A stretch of 64,000 nt of DNA from assembly GCA_020027205.1 (NCBI GenBank), contig JAHRAQ010000025.1, positions 1 to 64,000 of the forward strand. Direction: 5' to 3'. The DNA comes from Nitrospirales bacterium (GTDB taxonomy: Bacteria; Nitrospirota; Nitrospiria; Nitrospirales; UBA8639). Position 1 is the first letter of the stretch. Each line of letters opens with the position of its first letter. This document shows positions 26,514 through 36,483 of the stretch, in pieces. Under the pieces are notes generated by a model. It had not been told where the DNA came from and ran no database searches. It saw only the letters and a program-made list of their open reading frames with translations. The position numbers and the translations under genes were made by a program.

Positions 26514-26622
26514 AAGGAGGGGACGCCGCCATGCCAGCGGCGCGGCGTGGACGGTGAGTTGCCGGGTGAGCCGCCCTGTGTCGCGGTCGGTGAGCCGCCC
26601 GCGTCGGCGGGCCGCCGTGGTG

Positions 26623-28008
26623 TCACCGGGTGTCGCGCAGCGCCCGTTCCGTGGCCCTGGCCAGCGCCGCGTCGGCGTGATGATCTTCGGCGAAAACTCG
26701 GAGTTGCACAATCCGCGACGGCAGACATTCGAACAGTTCCCGCAGTGTTTCTTTTTCGACGGATCGCGTCGCCGGGTCATAGAGATAAAATTGAAACCGC
26801 CCCATGTTGAGCACGTTGAGCGGGCGCGTGTCTTTGCTGGCCATGTCCACGCGAAACGTCAGGCGTTGCAGGCGGCGGGGCAGCGCACGGCGGATGCGTG
26901 TTTCCAGCGCGGCGGGGGTCATGGCGGACCGTCGCGGCGTGGTGTCGAGAATCGCCAGGGCTTTGCTGTACGCCGTTTTCCATTTGACGTGGCGCCCGAG
27001 CACGCGCGCCCATTCGCCGCCGATTCGCCGTTTGTGTCGATTGGACGAGGAGGCCCAGCCCCGCACCGTTTCCAGGAGCGACCAGTCCGTCAGCCGCCGG
27101 TATCTATCCAGGTGGTGCAGCGGGTTGTGGGGGAAAATCCATTCCATGGTGTCGCGGAAAATTTCCAGCAGGTGCAGGTCAATCGCCCGCGAGGTGCGGT
27201 GATAGTAGACGTTGGAATAAAGATAGAGTCTCGCGTTGAGAAACATCTGCAGGGCCGGCAGGCCGTTTTTGTGCAGGGCCGGCCCCTTCGGCGTCATCAT
27301 CGTGTAATGCATCAGCCGGGGAATATCCACCGGGCCGACCGCCACGCCGCACATGTAGGAGTCCCGCAGCACGTAATCGAAATTATCCGCCGTGAACAGC
27401 CCGCCGATGAGCGGTTGGAGGAGTCGAAGCCACCGGGGATACCGCCGGCCCGGCGTGCCGGGGTCTTTGACAATCAGCGAGGCGACGTGATCGGGGTTGA
27501 TCGTTTCGCCCGGGGCAAACGTGCCGGAGGGGCTGCGCCGGAGGCGTTGAATCAGGCGCCCGAAATCGCGGCGAATGATGGCCTGCCCGAGGCGTTCGTG
27601 GGACAGGTTGTGCCGTTGAAGAAAATGCCAGTCAAAAAAATGACAGAAGGGGCCGTGCCCCACGTCATGCAGCAGCGCGGTGACGCGGAGCAGGCTCTCG
27701 ATGCAGGGGAGCGTCGGCACGTCCCGCACGGTCTGGGCGAGGGAGGGATAGACGTGCCGGGCATATTGTCCGGCCAGGTGCATGGCCCCCAGGACGTGCT
27801 GGAACCGGCTGTGTTCCGCCGAGGGATACACCCACCGCGCGCTTTGCAGTTGATAGATGTACCGGAGACGTTGAACCCAGGGAGAATCAATCAGCGCCTT
27901 TTCCGTGATTTCGTCCGGGTCGGTAAAGGGATCGGGCACGGTGAAGTGAATGTAGTGGTGCACGGGGTCGGCGATGAGCGAAACGCCATGAGACGCGGGG
28001 GTGGACAT
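26623..28008 (-). CDS. HD superfamily phosphohydrolase (SAMHD1/dGTPase-like)
   Basis: A 461-residue cytosolic phosphohydrolase of the COG1078 type, likely acting on dNTPs or other nucleoside phosphates. Metal ligands are visible: HSRFQHVLGAMHLA (first His), LLHDVGHGPFCH (HD pair) and LFTADNFDYVLRDSY (distal Asp). The C-terminal half is less conserved and carries RRALPRRLQRLTFRVDMASK. It is the last gene of the minus-strand lon-thiL-DUF2062-HD run, 70 nt after the DUF2062 gene. The true substrate cannot be read from sequence. Confidence 0.88.
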   Translation of the reverse strand: MSTPASHGVSLIADPVHHYIHFTVPDPFTDPDEITEKALIDSPWVQRLRYIYQLQSARWVYPSAEHSRFQHVLGAMHLAGQYARHVYPSLAQTVRDVPTLPCIESLLRVTALLHDVGHGPFCHFFDWHFLQRHNLSHERLGQAIIRRDFGRLIQRLRRSPSGTFAPGETINPDHVASLIVKDPGTPGRRYPRWLRLLQPLIGGLFTADNFDYVLRDSYMCGVAVGPVDIPRLMHYTMMTPKGPALHKNGLPALQMFLNARLYLYSNVYYHRTSRAIDLHLLEIFRDTMEWIFPHNPLHHLDRYRRLTDWSLLETVRGWASSSNRHKRRIGGEWARVLGRHVKWKTAYSKALAILDTTPRRSAMTPAALETRIRRALPRRLQRLTFRVDMASKDTRPLNVLNMGRFQFYLYDPATRSVEKETLRELFECLPSRIVQLRVFAEDHHADAALARATERALRDTR

Positions 28009-28078
28009 GGTGGATTACCGGAGCGGAAAAGTTCGCGCGGAGTGTAGCATAGTCGGCGGGCGGCGTTGTTCGGTGTCG

Positions 28079-28525
28079 TTACGCGGCGTTGCCGGGGTCG
28101 GGATGTTGCCCGGCATATCGAATCGCCAGAAGGAGGCCGACGGGGTAGGCCAGGAGGGCGCCGAGAACGCCGAGGGTGAGGGACCCCAGGATAAAGGGAA
28201 GCAGGAAGGGCATGATCCATTCGTAAAACCCGAGCAGTGAAAAATGCTCCCATGGAACATGCGGAACCTCCGGCATGCCGACCAGCGCAAAGCCGGTCCA
28301 CATGGTCGCGGCAAGAATGGGGACGACCGTCCAGGGATTGTTCATCAGCGACCCCGCCAGCAGGGCGGGAAAATTTAAACGAAACAGCCAGGCCGTGAAA
28401 ACCGCGCTGGCGCAATGCAGTCCGTAGGTCGGCGAGAACGCGATAAAGACGCCGAGGGAAAAGGCCAGGGCCGTTTGGTGGGGCGTGTGGCGGAGCGCCA
28501 GCGCTTCCCGGATTTTCGAGCGCAT
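28079..28525 (-). CDS. DUF2062 membrane protein
   Basis: About 148 residues with several hydrophobic segments and the DUF2062 pattern HTPHQTALAFSLGVFIAFSPTYGLH followed by SLMNNPWTVVPI. Members of this family are small inner-membrane proteins of unknown function, sometimes fused to glycosyltransferases. ATG 28525 is chosen; GTG codons at 28543 and 28546 are alternatives that stay clear of the thiL stop. It lies 25 nt downstream of thiL on the same strand. Confidence 0.85.
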   Translation of the reverse strand: MRSKIREALALRHTPHQTALAFSLGVFIAFSPTYGLHCASAVFTAWLFRLNFPALLAGSLMNNPWTVVPILAATMWTGFALVGMPEVPHVPWEHFSLLGFYEWIMPFLLPFILGSLTLGVLGALLAYPVGLLLAIRYAGQHPDPGNAA

Positions 28526-28550
28526 GGTTTTGCGGGAGATCACCACGACG

Positions 28551-29609
28551 TCATCGGCGGGCGGTGCGGCGCGCGGCAAAGTGGCGATAACCGTTCGGCA
28601 CGAGAGCGCCGGCGCGGCCCTGCGGCAGGAGCAGCCGCCGGCCGGCGCGTTTCGGGGTGACGTCGCCGATCCAGGCCACCGGCACTCCGGCGCGACGGGC
28701 AAGGGTCAGCACGGTGTCGTGGTGCGCGGCGGCGGCGGTGAACAGCAACTCGTAATCGTCGCCGCCCGTCAACGCGAATTCGACCGGGTCCAGACGCCGG
28801 CGGCGGGCAAAGGCGCGCAGGTGCGGGGAGAGAGGCAGGGCGTTGCCACGGATCTCGATGCCCACCTGACTGCTGTCGCACAGATGCCCCGCGTCGCCGG
28901 ACAGTCCGTCGGAGAGATCAATGGCGGCATGGGCCACGCCCCGCGCGGCCAGGGCCTGCCCGATGCCGAGCCTTGGGGTGGGCCGCAGATGGCGACGGGT
29001 TAAAAACGTCTCGCCGGCGGACAGCCCGGATGGGTGACGGCGCCGGGCGCGGGCGCGCAGGATGTGACGCCCGGCGCGCGCGTCGCCCAGTGTGCCGGTC
29101 ACATACAGCCGGTCGCCCGCCTTCGCGCCGCTTCTGGTCAGCGCGCGGTTTGCCGGAATCGCACCGAGGATGGTCAGAGCGAGGAAGATGCGTCCCGGAG
29201 ACGATGAGGTGTCGCCGCCGACCAGATCAACCGCGTCGGCGCCGCAGGCGTCCCGGATGCCGCGGTAGAGTTCTCGAATCTGCCGCGCCGGCACACGGGC
29301 GGGGACGGCCATGGAGACCAGCAGGCACAGCGGCCGCCCGCCCATGGCCGCAATGTCGCTCACGTTGGCCGCGCCCGCCCGAAAGCCGACGTCGCGCAGG
29401 GTCTCATACGCGCGGTCAAAATGGACGCCTTCGATGAAGGCGTCGGCGCTGACAAGAAGTTGGTGGCCCGGCGGGGGAGTCAGCACGGCGGCATCGTCGC
29501 CGATGCCGTGCCGCACCAGCGGGGACGACGCCGGCCATTGCCGTCGCAGTTGCCGGATCAGGCCGAACTCTCCGACCGTGTCGAGGGTGTCGCCGGGGGC
29601 CGCGTTCAT
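28551..29609 (-). CDS. thiL: Thiamine-monophosphate kinase
   Basis: ATP-dependent kinase making thiamine diphosphate from thiamine monophosphate. PurM-like family with metal-binding IGDDAAVL near the N-terminus, [31 protein letters not shown] and the later [16 protein letters not shown] and [10 protein letters not shown]. At 352 residues it is near normal length, with a basic C-terminal tail. Its ATG overlaps the lon stop as ATGA, so it is probably translated in coupling with lon. Confidence 0.95.
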   Translation of the reverse strand: MNAAPGDTLDTVGEFGLIRQLRRQWPASSPLVRHGIGDDAAVLTPPPGHQLLVSADAFIEGVHFDRAYETLRDVGFRAGAANVSDIAAMGGRPLCLLVSMAVPARVPARQIRELYRGIRDACGADAVDLVGGDTSSSPGRIFLALTILGAIPANRALTRSGAKAGDRLYVTGTLGDARAGRHILRARARRRHPSGLSAGETFLTRRHLRPTPRLGIGQALAARGVAHAAIDLSDGLSGDAGHLCDSSQVGIEIRGNALPLSPHLRAFARRRRLDPVEFALTGGDDYELLFTAAAAHHDTVLTLARRAGVPVAWIGDVTPKRAGRRLLLPQGRAGALVPNGYRHFAARRTARR

Positions 29610-32095
29610 GGGGCATGACGCATGGTCGGGGCCGCGGCGTGCCGGCGGGCCTTTTTGGCGGGCGCCGTCACCCGTTTTTTGCGATGCGGCAGCCCCGTTT
29701 TGGTCTGCGCGGGCGGCGGCGTTTTCAGCGCGGCGCGCAGGCGGGGCGGCAAATGGAGCGCGGCGGTGAAGACCTGGTCCACCGTTTCCGCAAAAATAAT
29801 TTTCAGGTCTTTCAACAGATGTTTCGGGAGTTCCTCCAGATCTTTTTCATTGTGTTTGGGGAGAATGACCGTGGGGATGGCGGCCCGTTTGGACGCCAGC
29901 AATTTTTCTTTTAATCCGCCGATGGGCAGGACGCGGCCGCGCAGCGTGATTTCTCCCGTCATGGCCAGATTGTGGCGGACGGGAATGTCGGCCAGCCCCG
30001 AGGCGATGGCCGTGGCCATGGTAATCCCCGCCGAGGGGCCGTCCTTGGGAATGGCGCCCGCGGGAACGTGGACGTGGACGTCGGTTTCGGCAAAGTCGTG
30101 CTGGGTGATGCCGAGCGTCTCGGCCTGGGTGCGGACGTAACTCAACGCGGCCTGGGCGGATTCTTTCATGACGTCGCCCAGATGGCCGGTTAACGTCAGG
30201 GTGCCTTTGCCCTTCATTTTGGTGGCCTCGACGTGCAGCGTCTCGCCGCCCGTTTCCGTCCAGGCCAGCCCGGTGGCCAGCCCGACCTGGTCTTTTTCTT
30301 TTTCGATTTCCGGCAGATGTTTCGGCACCCCCAGCCAGGTCTGGAGCGAGTCGGGCGTGAGGACGCGCAGCCGGGGTTTGCCCTCGGCCACACGCCGGGC
30401 CACTTTTCGCATGGCGTTGGCGAGTTCCCGTTCCAGATTGCGGACGCCGGCTTCGCGCGTGTAATGGGTGATGACGCGCTGAATGGCGGCATCGGTTATT
30501 CGAAAATGTTTGTCGGAGATTCCGTGTTCCTCCAGTTGGCGCGGGATTAAATACCGCCGGGCAATCCCCAGTTTTTCTTCTTCGGTGTAGCCGGGGATTT
30601 CAATAACCTCCATGCGGTCCCGGAGGGCGGGCAGGATGGGATCGATGAGATTCGACGTGGTGATGAACATCACGTTGCTCAAGTCGAACGGGACGCCCAG
30701 ATAATGATCCGTGAACGCGTGGTTTTGCTCGGGGTCCAGGACTTCCAGCAGGGCGGCCGAGGGGTCGCCTCGAAAATCCATGCCGATTTTATCCACTTCG
30801 TCCAGCATGAACACGGGGTTGTTGGTGCCCGCCTGTTTCATGCCCTGGATGATGCGGCCGGGCAGGGCGCCGACGTAGGTTCGGCGGTGCCCCCTGATTT
30901 CGGCTTCGTCCCGCACGCCGCCCAAACTCATGCGCACACATTCCCGGCCCAGCGCGCGCGCAATGGATTTTCCCAGCGAGGTCTTGCCCACGCCGGGCGG
31001 GCCGACGAAGCACAGAATCGGCCCTTTGAGTCTGGCTTTCAGTTTTCGCACGGCCAGATATTCGAGGATGCGCTCTTTGACTTTTTCCAGATCGTAGTGG
31101 TCGTCGTTGAGCACCGCGTGGGCGGCCTGAATGTCCAGATTGTCCGTGGAGGCTTTGCTCCAAGGAATTTCGACCATCCATTCCATGTAGGTGCGCACGG
31201 TGGCCGCCTCGGCGGTGTCCGGGTGCATTTTTTCCAGCCGCTTCAGTTGCTTGTCCGCCTCCTTCACCACCTTGTCCGGCATGTTGGATTCGTCAATGCG
31301 TTTTCGAAATTCCGCCACTTCTTCGGCGCGGTCATCCAGTTCCCCCAGTTCTTTTTGGATCGCCTTCGCCTGTTCGCGCAGGAAATACTCGCGTTGCGTT
31401 TTGTCAATTTCATCTTTGGCGTCGGCGTGGATTTTCTGCTGCATGGACAGCACGTCGATTTCTTTTGAGAGCATCTCGCTCGCGCGCTTCAGCCGCGTCA
31501 TCGGGTCGTTGGTGTCCAGAATGGCCTGGGCCAGTTCCACTTTGACGCCGAGGTTCGCCACAATCACGTCCGCCAGGCGCCCGGGATCCTCGACATTTTC
31601 GATGACCACCATGACGTCCGGCATGAAGACTTTCCCCAGGCCGGCGATGCGGTCCACCCGTTCCTTGGCCGCGCGCATCACGGCTTCGGTTTCGAGGGAC
31701 GGGGGCTGTTCGGCGGGCGCCGGCGCCGTGTGAAAACGCACGGTGTAAAACGGGCCGGTCTTCGCATAGTTGACGATGGCGGCTCTGGCCAGCCCCTGCA
31801 CCAGAATTTTGACCCGTTCATCCGGCAACTTCAGCATGCGCCTGATGATGCCGACCGTGCCGGTTTTAAAGATATCCTCCGGTTTCGGGGATTCCGTGTC
31901 GTGGGCTTTCTGCGTGGCCAGCATGACCATGCGGTTTCCGGCGAGCGCCGTCTCGATGGCTCGAATGGACATGGCGCGTCCGACAAACAGAGGCAGCACC
32001 ATGTGGGGAAACACGACGATGTCCCGGACGGGGACCAACGGCAACCGGTCGGGAAAGTCGCCGTCCTGCGGAATCGGCTGGGAGTCCTCGTTCAT
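29606..32095 (-). CDS. lon: ATP-dependent protease Lon
   Basis: Cytosolic AAA+ serine protease removing damaged and regulatory proteins. The N-terminal substrate domain starts [22 protein letters not shown]. Walker [12 protein letters not shown] lies at ~365-375. The protease domain has [14 protein letters not shown] with the catalytic Ser and the downstream Lys region [13 protein letters not shown] 32095 gives 829 residues; the in-frame upstream extension is proline/arginine-rich and unlike Lon. A basic C-terminal tail (~45 residues, [20 protein letters not shown]) is longer than usual. A sigma-70-like promoter lies ~170 bp upstream. Confidence 0.97.
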   Translation of the reverse strand: MNEDSQPIPQDGDFPDRLPLVPVRDIVVFPHMVLPLFVGRAMSIRAIETALAGNRMVMLATQKAHDTESPKPEDIFKTGTVGIIRRMLKLPDERVKILVQGLARAAIVNYAKTGPFYTVRFHTAPAPAEQPPSLETEAVMRAAKERVDRIAGLGKVFMPDVMVVIENVEDPGRLADVIVANLGVKVELAQAILDTNDPMTRLKRASEMLSKEIDVLSMQQKIHADAKDEIDKTQREYFLREQAKAIQKELGELDDRAEEVAEFRKRIDESNMPDKVVKEADKQLKRLEKMHPDTAEAATVRTYMEWMVEIPWSKASTDNLDIQAAHAVLNDDHYDLEKVKERILEYLAVRKLKARLKGPILCFVGPPGVGKTSLGKSIARALGRECVRMSLGGVRDEAEIRGHRRTYVGALPGRIIQGMKQAGTNNPVFMLDEVDKIGMDFRGDPSAALLEVLDPEQNHAFTDHYLGVPFDLSNVMFITTSNLIDPILPALRDRMEVIEIPGYTEEEKLGIARRYLIPRQLEEHGISDKHFRITDAAIQRVITHYTREAGVRNLERELANAMRKVARRVAEGKPRLRVLTPDSLQTWLGVPKHLPEIEKEKDQVGLATGLAWTETGGETLHVEATKMKGKGTLTLTGHLGDVMKESAQAALSYVRTQAETLGITQHDFAETDVHVHVPAGAIPKDGPSAGITMATAIASGLADIPVRHNLAMTGEITLRGRVLPIGGLKEKLLASKRAAIPTVILPKHNEKDLEELPKHLLKDLKIIFAETVDQVFTAALHLPPRLRAALKTPPPAQTKTGLPHRKKRVTAPAKKARRHAAAPTMRHAP

Positions 32096-32266
32096 GAAGC
32101 CGTGGTCAATCCTTTGCGTCGCATGATCCCCGAAGCCGGCAGGGAATGCGCGGAAGAAATCGGGGGGTGGGGCGCGGGGCCGGGGAGGGCGCGCCGCATC
32201 GCGCTGTGTTGGTCCCGGCGGGCGGCGACGGCGGGAACCCCGAGGCCCGTTCCCATCGGGCAACGG

Positions 32267-32296
32267 ATAGTAGGGGAACAAAAAAATGAATGTCAA
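32267..32296 (-). promoter_or_regulatory. Sigma-70-type promoter upstream of lon
   Basis: On the minus strand, TTGACA (32296-32291), an 18-nt AT-rich spacer and TACTAT (32272-32267). It faces lon, whose start is ~170 bp away, and would drive lon-thiL-DUF2062-HD. No CIRCE or heat-shock sigma motif was recognised nearby. Confidence 0.55.
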
Positions 32297-32450
32297 GGCG
32301 GGATGCTCCATGCGACGTCCGACAAGGACGGGGGAATGACGCGGCGGTTCACGGATTTCCGTTCCCGCGAACATGCGGCGGGAACGACGAACAGGGGCGT
32401 GGAATGACGAACGGAGGCGGGAAGCCGAAGATGAGACAAGGCGGCCAAAC

Positions 32451-32479
32451 TTTACAAGTCTCGCGCCGCCATTTATAAT
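32451..32479 (+). promoter_or_regulatory. Sigma-70-type promoter upstream of bamA
   Basis: TTTACA at 32451-32456, a 17-nt spacer and a perfect TATAAT at 32474-32479. Predicted transcription start near 32486 gives a ~200-nt leader before the chosen bamA start. The region 32300-32450 between this and the lon promoter shows no gene; it has a few GGAATGACG words but no complete repeat arm. Confidence 0.7.
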
Positions 32480-32683
32480 GTTGTCGACTGTCCGGCCCTC
32501 CTGCTCAATCTGTTGATTGTCTGAAGCCGACCCGTCGACCGGCGTCTGTCAGGCGTGTCGCGAGCGGTTTCAGGCGATGTCCGCGTGGTTCCGCGCGTGT
32601 CTCCTGTCTGTCGTATGACAATCGTTGCGCACACAGCCGTGAGTGATGACATGAACGGTGATACAGGGCGGCGTCCCGGCACG

Positions 32684-34972
32684 ATGCGGTTCCATGCGTT
32701 GCGTACCTTTTCCGTGAACATCGCGGTGACGGCGTGGTGCATGATCGCGGTGATGGGTGTGCCGTTGTCCGGCGCGGCCCAGACGCGGGACGAGGTGGTG
32801 GACAGCCTGGCCGTGCAGGGAAACGAACGCATTGAATCCACGGCGATCCTCGGCAACGTGACGCTGAAGGTGGGAGACCGTTTGACGAAAGAAGCCGTGC
32901 GCGAACAGATTCGCCTGATTTACGACATGGGATTTTTTGAAAACGTGCGCGTGGAAACCGACACGACTCCGGCGGGCGTGAACGTGGTGTTTGTGGTCAG
33001 GGAAAAACCGTTTGTGGTGGAGATTGCCTTTGACGGGAACGACAAGTTGTCGGATGATGCCTTGCAGGAGGCGATCACGCTTGAAAACCAGGCGTTTCTG
33101 GACCAGCAGGCGATCAAGGTCAGCGCGGAACAGATCCGGGAAAAATACGAACAGGACGGCTATCACAAAGTAAAAATCATCCCCATTGTCAAGGCGCTGG
33201 GCGAGAGCCGCAATCGCGTGACGTTTTTTATTCGGGAGGGGACGCGCGCCAGGATCGACTCCATTCGTTTCGTCGGGCTGACCCTGTTCGACAGGGATGA
33301 CCTGCTGGATATCATGGCCAACCGGGAATGGAGCCGGTTTTTTTCCCTCTTCACGGACGCCGGCATTTTGCGCAGAGAAGAACTCACCAACGACGTGGAG
33401 CGCATCAAGGAATTTTATTCGAACAGGGGGTATCTCGATATCCAGGTCGCCCCGCCCGTGCTTGACCTGCATGACGACAAAGAATCCGTGACGCTGACGT
33501 TTCGGATCATCGAAGGCCACCCCTATACGGTGCGGGAGGTGCGCTACGAGGGCAATACGGTGTTTGACGACGAGGAACTTGCGCGGTCTTCGTTTCTCGC
33601 CGCCGATGACGTGTTTCAACGGACGATGGTGCGGGACGAGATTGCCCGCGTGACGGACCTGTACGGGGCCAAAGGGTATTCGTTTGCGGAAGTCGCCCCG
33701 GCGCTGGCCCCGGACAGTGACACGCTCACGACCGACGTGACGTTCACCGTGGACGAAGGCTCGCTCATTCGCGTGAGGGAAATTCACATTACCGGGAATG
33801 ACAAGACGCGCGACAACGTCATTCGACGGGAGTTGCGGGTGAACGAACAGGAGGTCATCGATTCGGTGGCCGTGGAGCGCAGTTTTCGCCGGCTCAATAA
33901 TCTGAATTTTTTTGAAACCGTCGAGATCCTTCCCACGCAAGTCGAAGAGGACAAGGTCGATCTTGAAGTGACCGTCAAGGAAAAACCCACGGGGCAGTTC
34001 AGCATCGGCGGCGGGTTCAGCACGCTGGATCAGTTCACCGCGATTGCCAATATCTCGGAGGGCAACCTGTTCGGCCTGGGGTATCTGGTGCGCGTGCGGG
34101 GACAAGTCGGCGCGCGTCGAACCATCGGGGTCGTCACGTTTCGAAATCCGGCGTTGTTTGACAGCCCCACGTCGTTTCAGGTCAACGGGTTCAGCACGGA
34201 AACCAATTTTTTGACGTATCAGGAAGAACGGCAGGGCGCCACGCTCCAGTTTGGACGGGCCTTTTCCGATTATATCAGCGGGAGTTTGACGCTGGTCGGG
34301 GAGACGGTGAACATCAACAGTCCGTCCACCGACGCGGCGCCGTCGATTCGTGATCAGGTGGGAACGCAAAGCACGACGGGATTTCGCACGAGTGTGTTTC
34401 GCGACACCCGCGATTATTTCCAGGATCCCCGCAGCGGGTCGCGGTCGGGCGTGCGCGCCGGTTTCGGGACCGACTTTCTGGGAGGGACGAATAATTTTTA
34501 CCGGTTCGATCTTGACGGACTGAAATACGTCCCGTGGCCCTTCTGGGATTTGCGGAACGCGTTTCGCGGGCGTTTGGGAGTGGGGCAGGGGTACGCGGGC
34601 GACGCCCTGCCGCTGTCGGAACTGTTTTTTGTCGGCGGGATCAACACGGTGCGCGGGTTTCGTTTTGGACTGGCGGGGCCGGTCACCCCGTCCGGCACGC
34701 TGGAAGGCGCGACGAAACAGTTGATTTTTAATTCCGAGTTGATTTTTCCGGTGCTGCCCGGCGCGAAGTTAAACGGTGTCCTCTTTTTTGATTACGGGAA
34801 AGGCTTTGCGCAGGACGAAGATCTGGACCTGGATTTGCGCTCCGCCACCGGATTGGAAGTCCGGTGGATTTCTCCGTTCGGCCCGTTGCGGGCGGCGCTG
34901 GGGCTTAATCTGGACAGGCAGCCCCAGGAACAGGCCACGGTGTTTGAGTTTTCGGTTGGAAACGTTTTTTGA
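32684..34972 (+). CDS. bamA: Outer membrane protein assembly factor BamA
   Basis: Central barrel of the BAM machine that folds outer-membrane proteins such as LptD. ATG 32684 opens a signal peptide (MRFHALRTFSVNIAVTAWCM, then a hydrophobic core to SGAAQ); ATG 32651 is a possible alternative. Five POTRA domains follow (~residues 35-410; the first begins DSLAVQGNERIESTAI, each with a VxxGN-type turn). A 16-strand barrel then ends in FEFSVGNVF with terminal Phe. VRGF (GINTVRGFRFGLAG) is the conserved L6 barrel motif. Length 762 is normal. It is followed by an OmpH/Skp-like gene as in many genomes. Confidence 0.95.
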   Translation: MRFHALRTFSVNIAVTAWCMIAVMGVPLSGAAQTRDEVVDSLAVQGNERIESTAILGNVTLKVGDRLTKEAVREQIRLIYDMGFFENVRVETDTTPAGVNVVFVVREKPFVVEIAFDGNDKLSDDALQEAITLENQAFLDQQAIKVSAEQIREKYEQDGYHKVKIIPIVKALGESRNRVTFFIREGTRARIDSIRFVGLTLFDRDDLLDIMANREWSRFFSLFTDAGILRREELTNDVERIKEFYSNRGYLDIQVAPPVLDLHDDKESVTLTFRIIEGHPYTVREVRYEGNTVFDDEELARSSFLAADDVFQRTMVRDEIARVTDLYGAKGYSFAEVAPALAPDSDTLTTDVTFTVDEGSLIRVREIHITGNDKTRDNVIRRELRVNEQEVIDSVAVERSFRRLNNLNFFETVEILPTQVEEDKVDLEVTVKEKPTGQFSIGGGFSTLDQFTAIANISEGNLFGLGYLVRVRGQVGARRTIGVVTFRNPALFDSPTSFQVNGFSTETNFLTYQEERQGATLQFGRAFSDYISGSLTLVGETVNINSPSTDAAPSIRDQVGTQSTTGFRTSVFRDTRDYFQDPRSGSRSGVRAGFGTDFLGGTNNFYRFDLDGLKYVPWPFWDLRNAFRGRLGVGQGYAGDALPLSELFFVGGINTVRGFRFGLAGPVTPSGTLEGATKQLIFNSELIFPVLPGAKLNGVLFFDYGKGFAQDEDLDLDLRSATGLEVRWISPFGPLRAALGLNLDRQPQEQATVFEFSVGNVF

Positions 34973-34978
34973 TGGACT

Positions 34979-35100
34979 GGATTCCGGCTTTCGCCGGAAT
35001 GACGGCGAGGGAAGGGGGAACAGAAGGATGGGAACAGAAGGATGGGAACAGAAGGATGGAAACAGAAGGATGGATTCCCGACTAAAGATGTCGGGAATGA
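34979..35100. repeat. dRS3-like hairpin, tandem 14-mers and a class A arm (R14)
   Basis: Right after the bamA stop lies a simple hairpin GGATTCCGGCTTTCGCCGGAATGACGG (34979-35005, stem GGATTCCGGC/GCCGGAAT), the closest match here to the classic dRS3 form. Four near-perfect copies of GAACAGAAGGATGG follow (35017-35072), leading into a class A arm GGATGGATTCCCGACTAAAGATGTCGGGAATGACAG. Confidence 0.8.
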
Positions 35101-35107
35101 CAGAAAG

Positions 35108-35184
35108 AAAGAATGACGGAAAGAGGGAATGACGGAGAATGACGGAGAGGAGAATGACGGAGAGGGGAATGACGGAGAGGAGGG
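35108..35184 (+). repeat. Tandem GAATGACGGAGAG repeat
   Basis: Five or six imperfect copies of GAATGACGGAGAGG in direct array, apparently expanded from the outer end of a repeat arm. The last copy runs into the GGAGAGGAGGG Shine-Dalgarno of the OmpH-like gene, two bases before its ATG. Confidence 0.75.
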
Positions 35185-35185
35185 C

Positions 35186-35764
35186 ATGACGGCGGGGTGG
35201 TGGCGGGGTCTGGCGATGGCGTCTGTCTGTTTGGCCCTGCTTGGCGGGGCCGGGTGCGAAACGGCATCATTGGAAGACGGCGCGAACCGGCGGGCCGCGT
35301 TGTCCGGGTCGGTGTCCGTCGCGGTGGTGGATATGCAATGGCTGTTGAGCGAGTCGAAGATGGGACAGCAGGTCACGGAAAACCTCAACCAGTTCATGAA
35401 GAATCGACAGGAACTGCTGGCGCTTGAGCAGGAAGAACTTCGGAGTCTGGAAGGGGAACTCGTGCGCCTCGGCGGCGTCTTGAGTCCGTCGGCCAGACAG
35501 CAGAAAGAAGAGCAGTTGCGTCAGCGGATGGCGGGGTATCAGCAAAAAGCCGAGGACATGAACCGGGAGGTGCAGACCAAACGGGGCGACCTGCTGGGCG
35601 AGTTTCGCGCCCACGTCGACGGCGTGGTGCAGCGCATCGCCCAACGGGACGGCGTGATTCTGGTCGTGGAAAAAGGGCAGAACACGTCGACCCGGTATGC
35701 CGACGCCGGCCTGGATCTTTCGGCGGAGGTGCTGGAAGATCTGGATCGGATGTTCGCGCAATAG
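35186..35764 (+). CDS. OmpH/Skp-family periplasmic chaperone-like protein, possible lipoprotein
   Basis: A 192-residue member of the Skp/OmpH family, which holds unfolded outer-membrane proteins for BamA. The N-terminal signal is hydrophobic and ends LLGGAGC (Cys24), suggesting lipidation, although Gly at -3 is not a standard lipobox residue. The core begins VAVVDMQWLLSESKMGQQV, then a long charged coiled coil (ELLALEQEELRSLEGELVRLGG, QQKEEQLRQRMAGYQQKAED) and a C-terminal VILVVEKG strand. ATG 35186 has a strong GGAGAGGAGGG upstream; the longer frame is repeat-encoded (ENDGEENDGEGNDGEEG). Confidence 0.85.
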   Translation: MTAGWWRGLAMASVCLALLGGAGCETASLEDGANRRAALSGSVSVAVVDMQWLLSESKMGQQVTENLNQFMKNRQELLALEQEELRSLEGELVRLGGVLSPSARQQKEEQLRQRMAGYQQKAEDMNREVQTKRGDLLGEFRAHVDGVVQRIAQRDGVILVVEKGQNTSTRYADAGLDLSAEVLEDLDRMFAQ

Positions 35765-35856
35765 GGGCGGCGGGCATGGTGGAGATCATGTGACGCCGTG
35801 CGGTCACGCGAGCAAAGGGTGTCTTTCGATACGTGGAGGATGGGAGGAGCGAGCGC

Positions 35857-36318
35857 ATGTCTGATCCAGATCCCGTCATCGATACCATCGGCCTGCAGGC
35901 CATTCTGCCGCATCGGTATCCGTTTCTGATGGTGGATTGTGTGGTGGAGTTTGATCCCGGGCGCCGGGCGGTCGGGGTGAAAAACGTCACGATCAATGAG
36001 CCGTGCTTCCAGGGCCATTTCCCCGGCCGGCCGATTTTCCCCGGTGTCCTCATCGTGGAAGCCCTGGCCCAGTTGGGCGGCGTGCTGGCGATTCGGTCGT
36101 CGAACGCCGGCCCGTCGCCGGTGGTGTATCTGACGGGCATCGAGAAGGCGAAGTTTCGGAAGCCGGTACTGCCGGGGGATCAGTTGCGCCTGGAAGTCGA
36201 AGTGAGCAAATGCCGGCCGCCGTTCTGGAAGATGCGGGGAAAGGCCTTTGTCGGCGACCGTCTGGTCTGCGAGGCCGAATCGACGGCGATGGTGTCGCGG
36301 GAGGGGGACGGGGATTAG
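35857..36318 (+). CDS. fabZ: 3-hydroxyacyl-[acyl-carrier-protein] dehydratase FabZ
   Basis: Dehydrates beta-hydroxyacyl-ACP in fatty-acid elongation and competes with LpxA for hydroxyacyl-ACP. The hot-dog core has LPHRYPFLMVD (catalytic His) and GHFPGRPIFPGVLIVEALAQLGG (catalytic Glu helix). ATG 35857 lies seven bases after GGGAGGAG. Length 153 is normal. It sits between the OmpH-like gene and lpxA; the lpxD gene usually found just before fabZ is not present here. Confidence 0.96.
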   Translation: MSDPDPVIDTIGLQAILPHRYPFLMVDCVVEFDPGRRAVGVKNVTINEPCFQGHFPGRPIFPGVLIVEALAQLGGVLAIRSSNAGPSPVVYLTGIEKAKFRKPVLPGDQLRLEVEVSKCRPPFWKMRGKAFVGDRLVCEAESTAMVSREGDGD

Positions 36319-36468
36319 GATGGACCTTCGGAGCATTTGCCTTTGGCAAATACTTCCCGAATGAGAACGTCGGGAATGACGGGAAAGAAAAGGATGGGTT
36401 CCCGAATGGGATGTCGGGAATGACGGAGTGGGGGGTGGATTCCCGATTACGAATGTCGGGAATGACGG
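36318..36468. repeat. Dispersed palindromic repeat, three class A arms in tandem (R15)
   Basis: Three arms head-to-tail. The first carries the GCATTTGCC/TTGGCAAA insert (36318-36381). The second is a short variant, GGATGGGTTCCCGAATGGGATGTCGGGAATGACGG. The third ends GAATGACGG at 36468. The run touches the fabZ stop and ends 16 bp before lpxA. Confidence 0.83.
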
Positions 36469-36483
36469 GGCGGGGGTTGTCGA

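Noticed and set aside
32570..34369. 599-codon minus-strand open frame opposite bamA
   Set aside because: Shadow of bamA; no family resemblance, and BamA motifs are intact on the plus strand.
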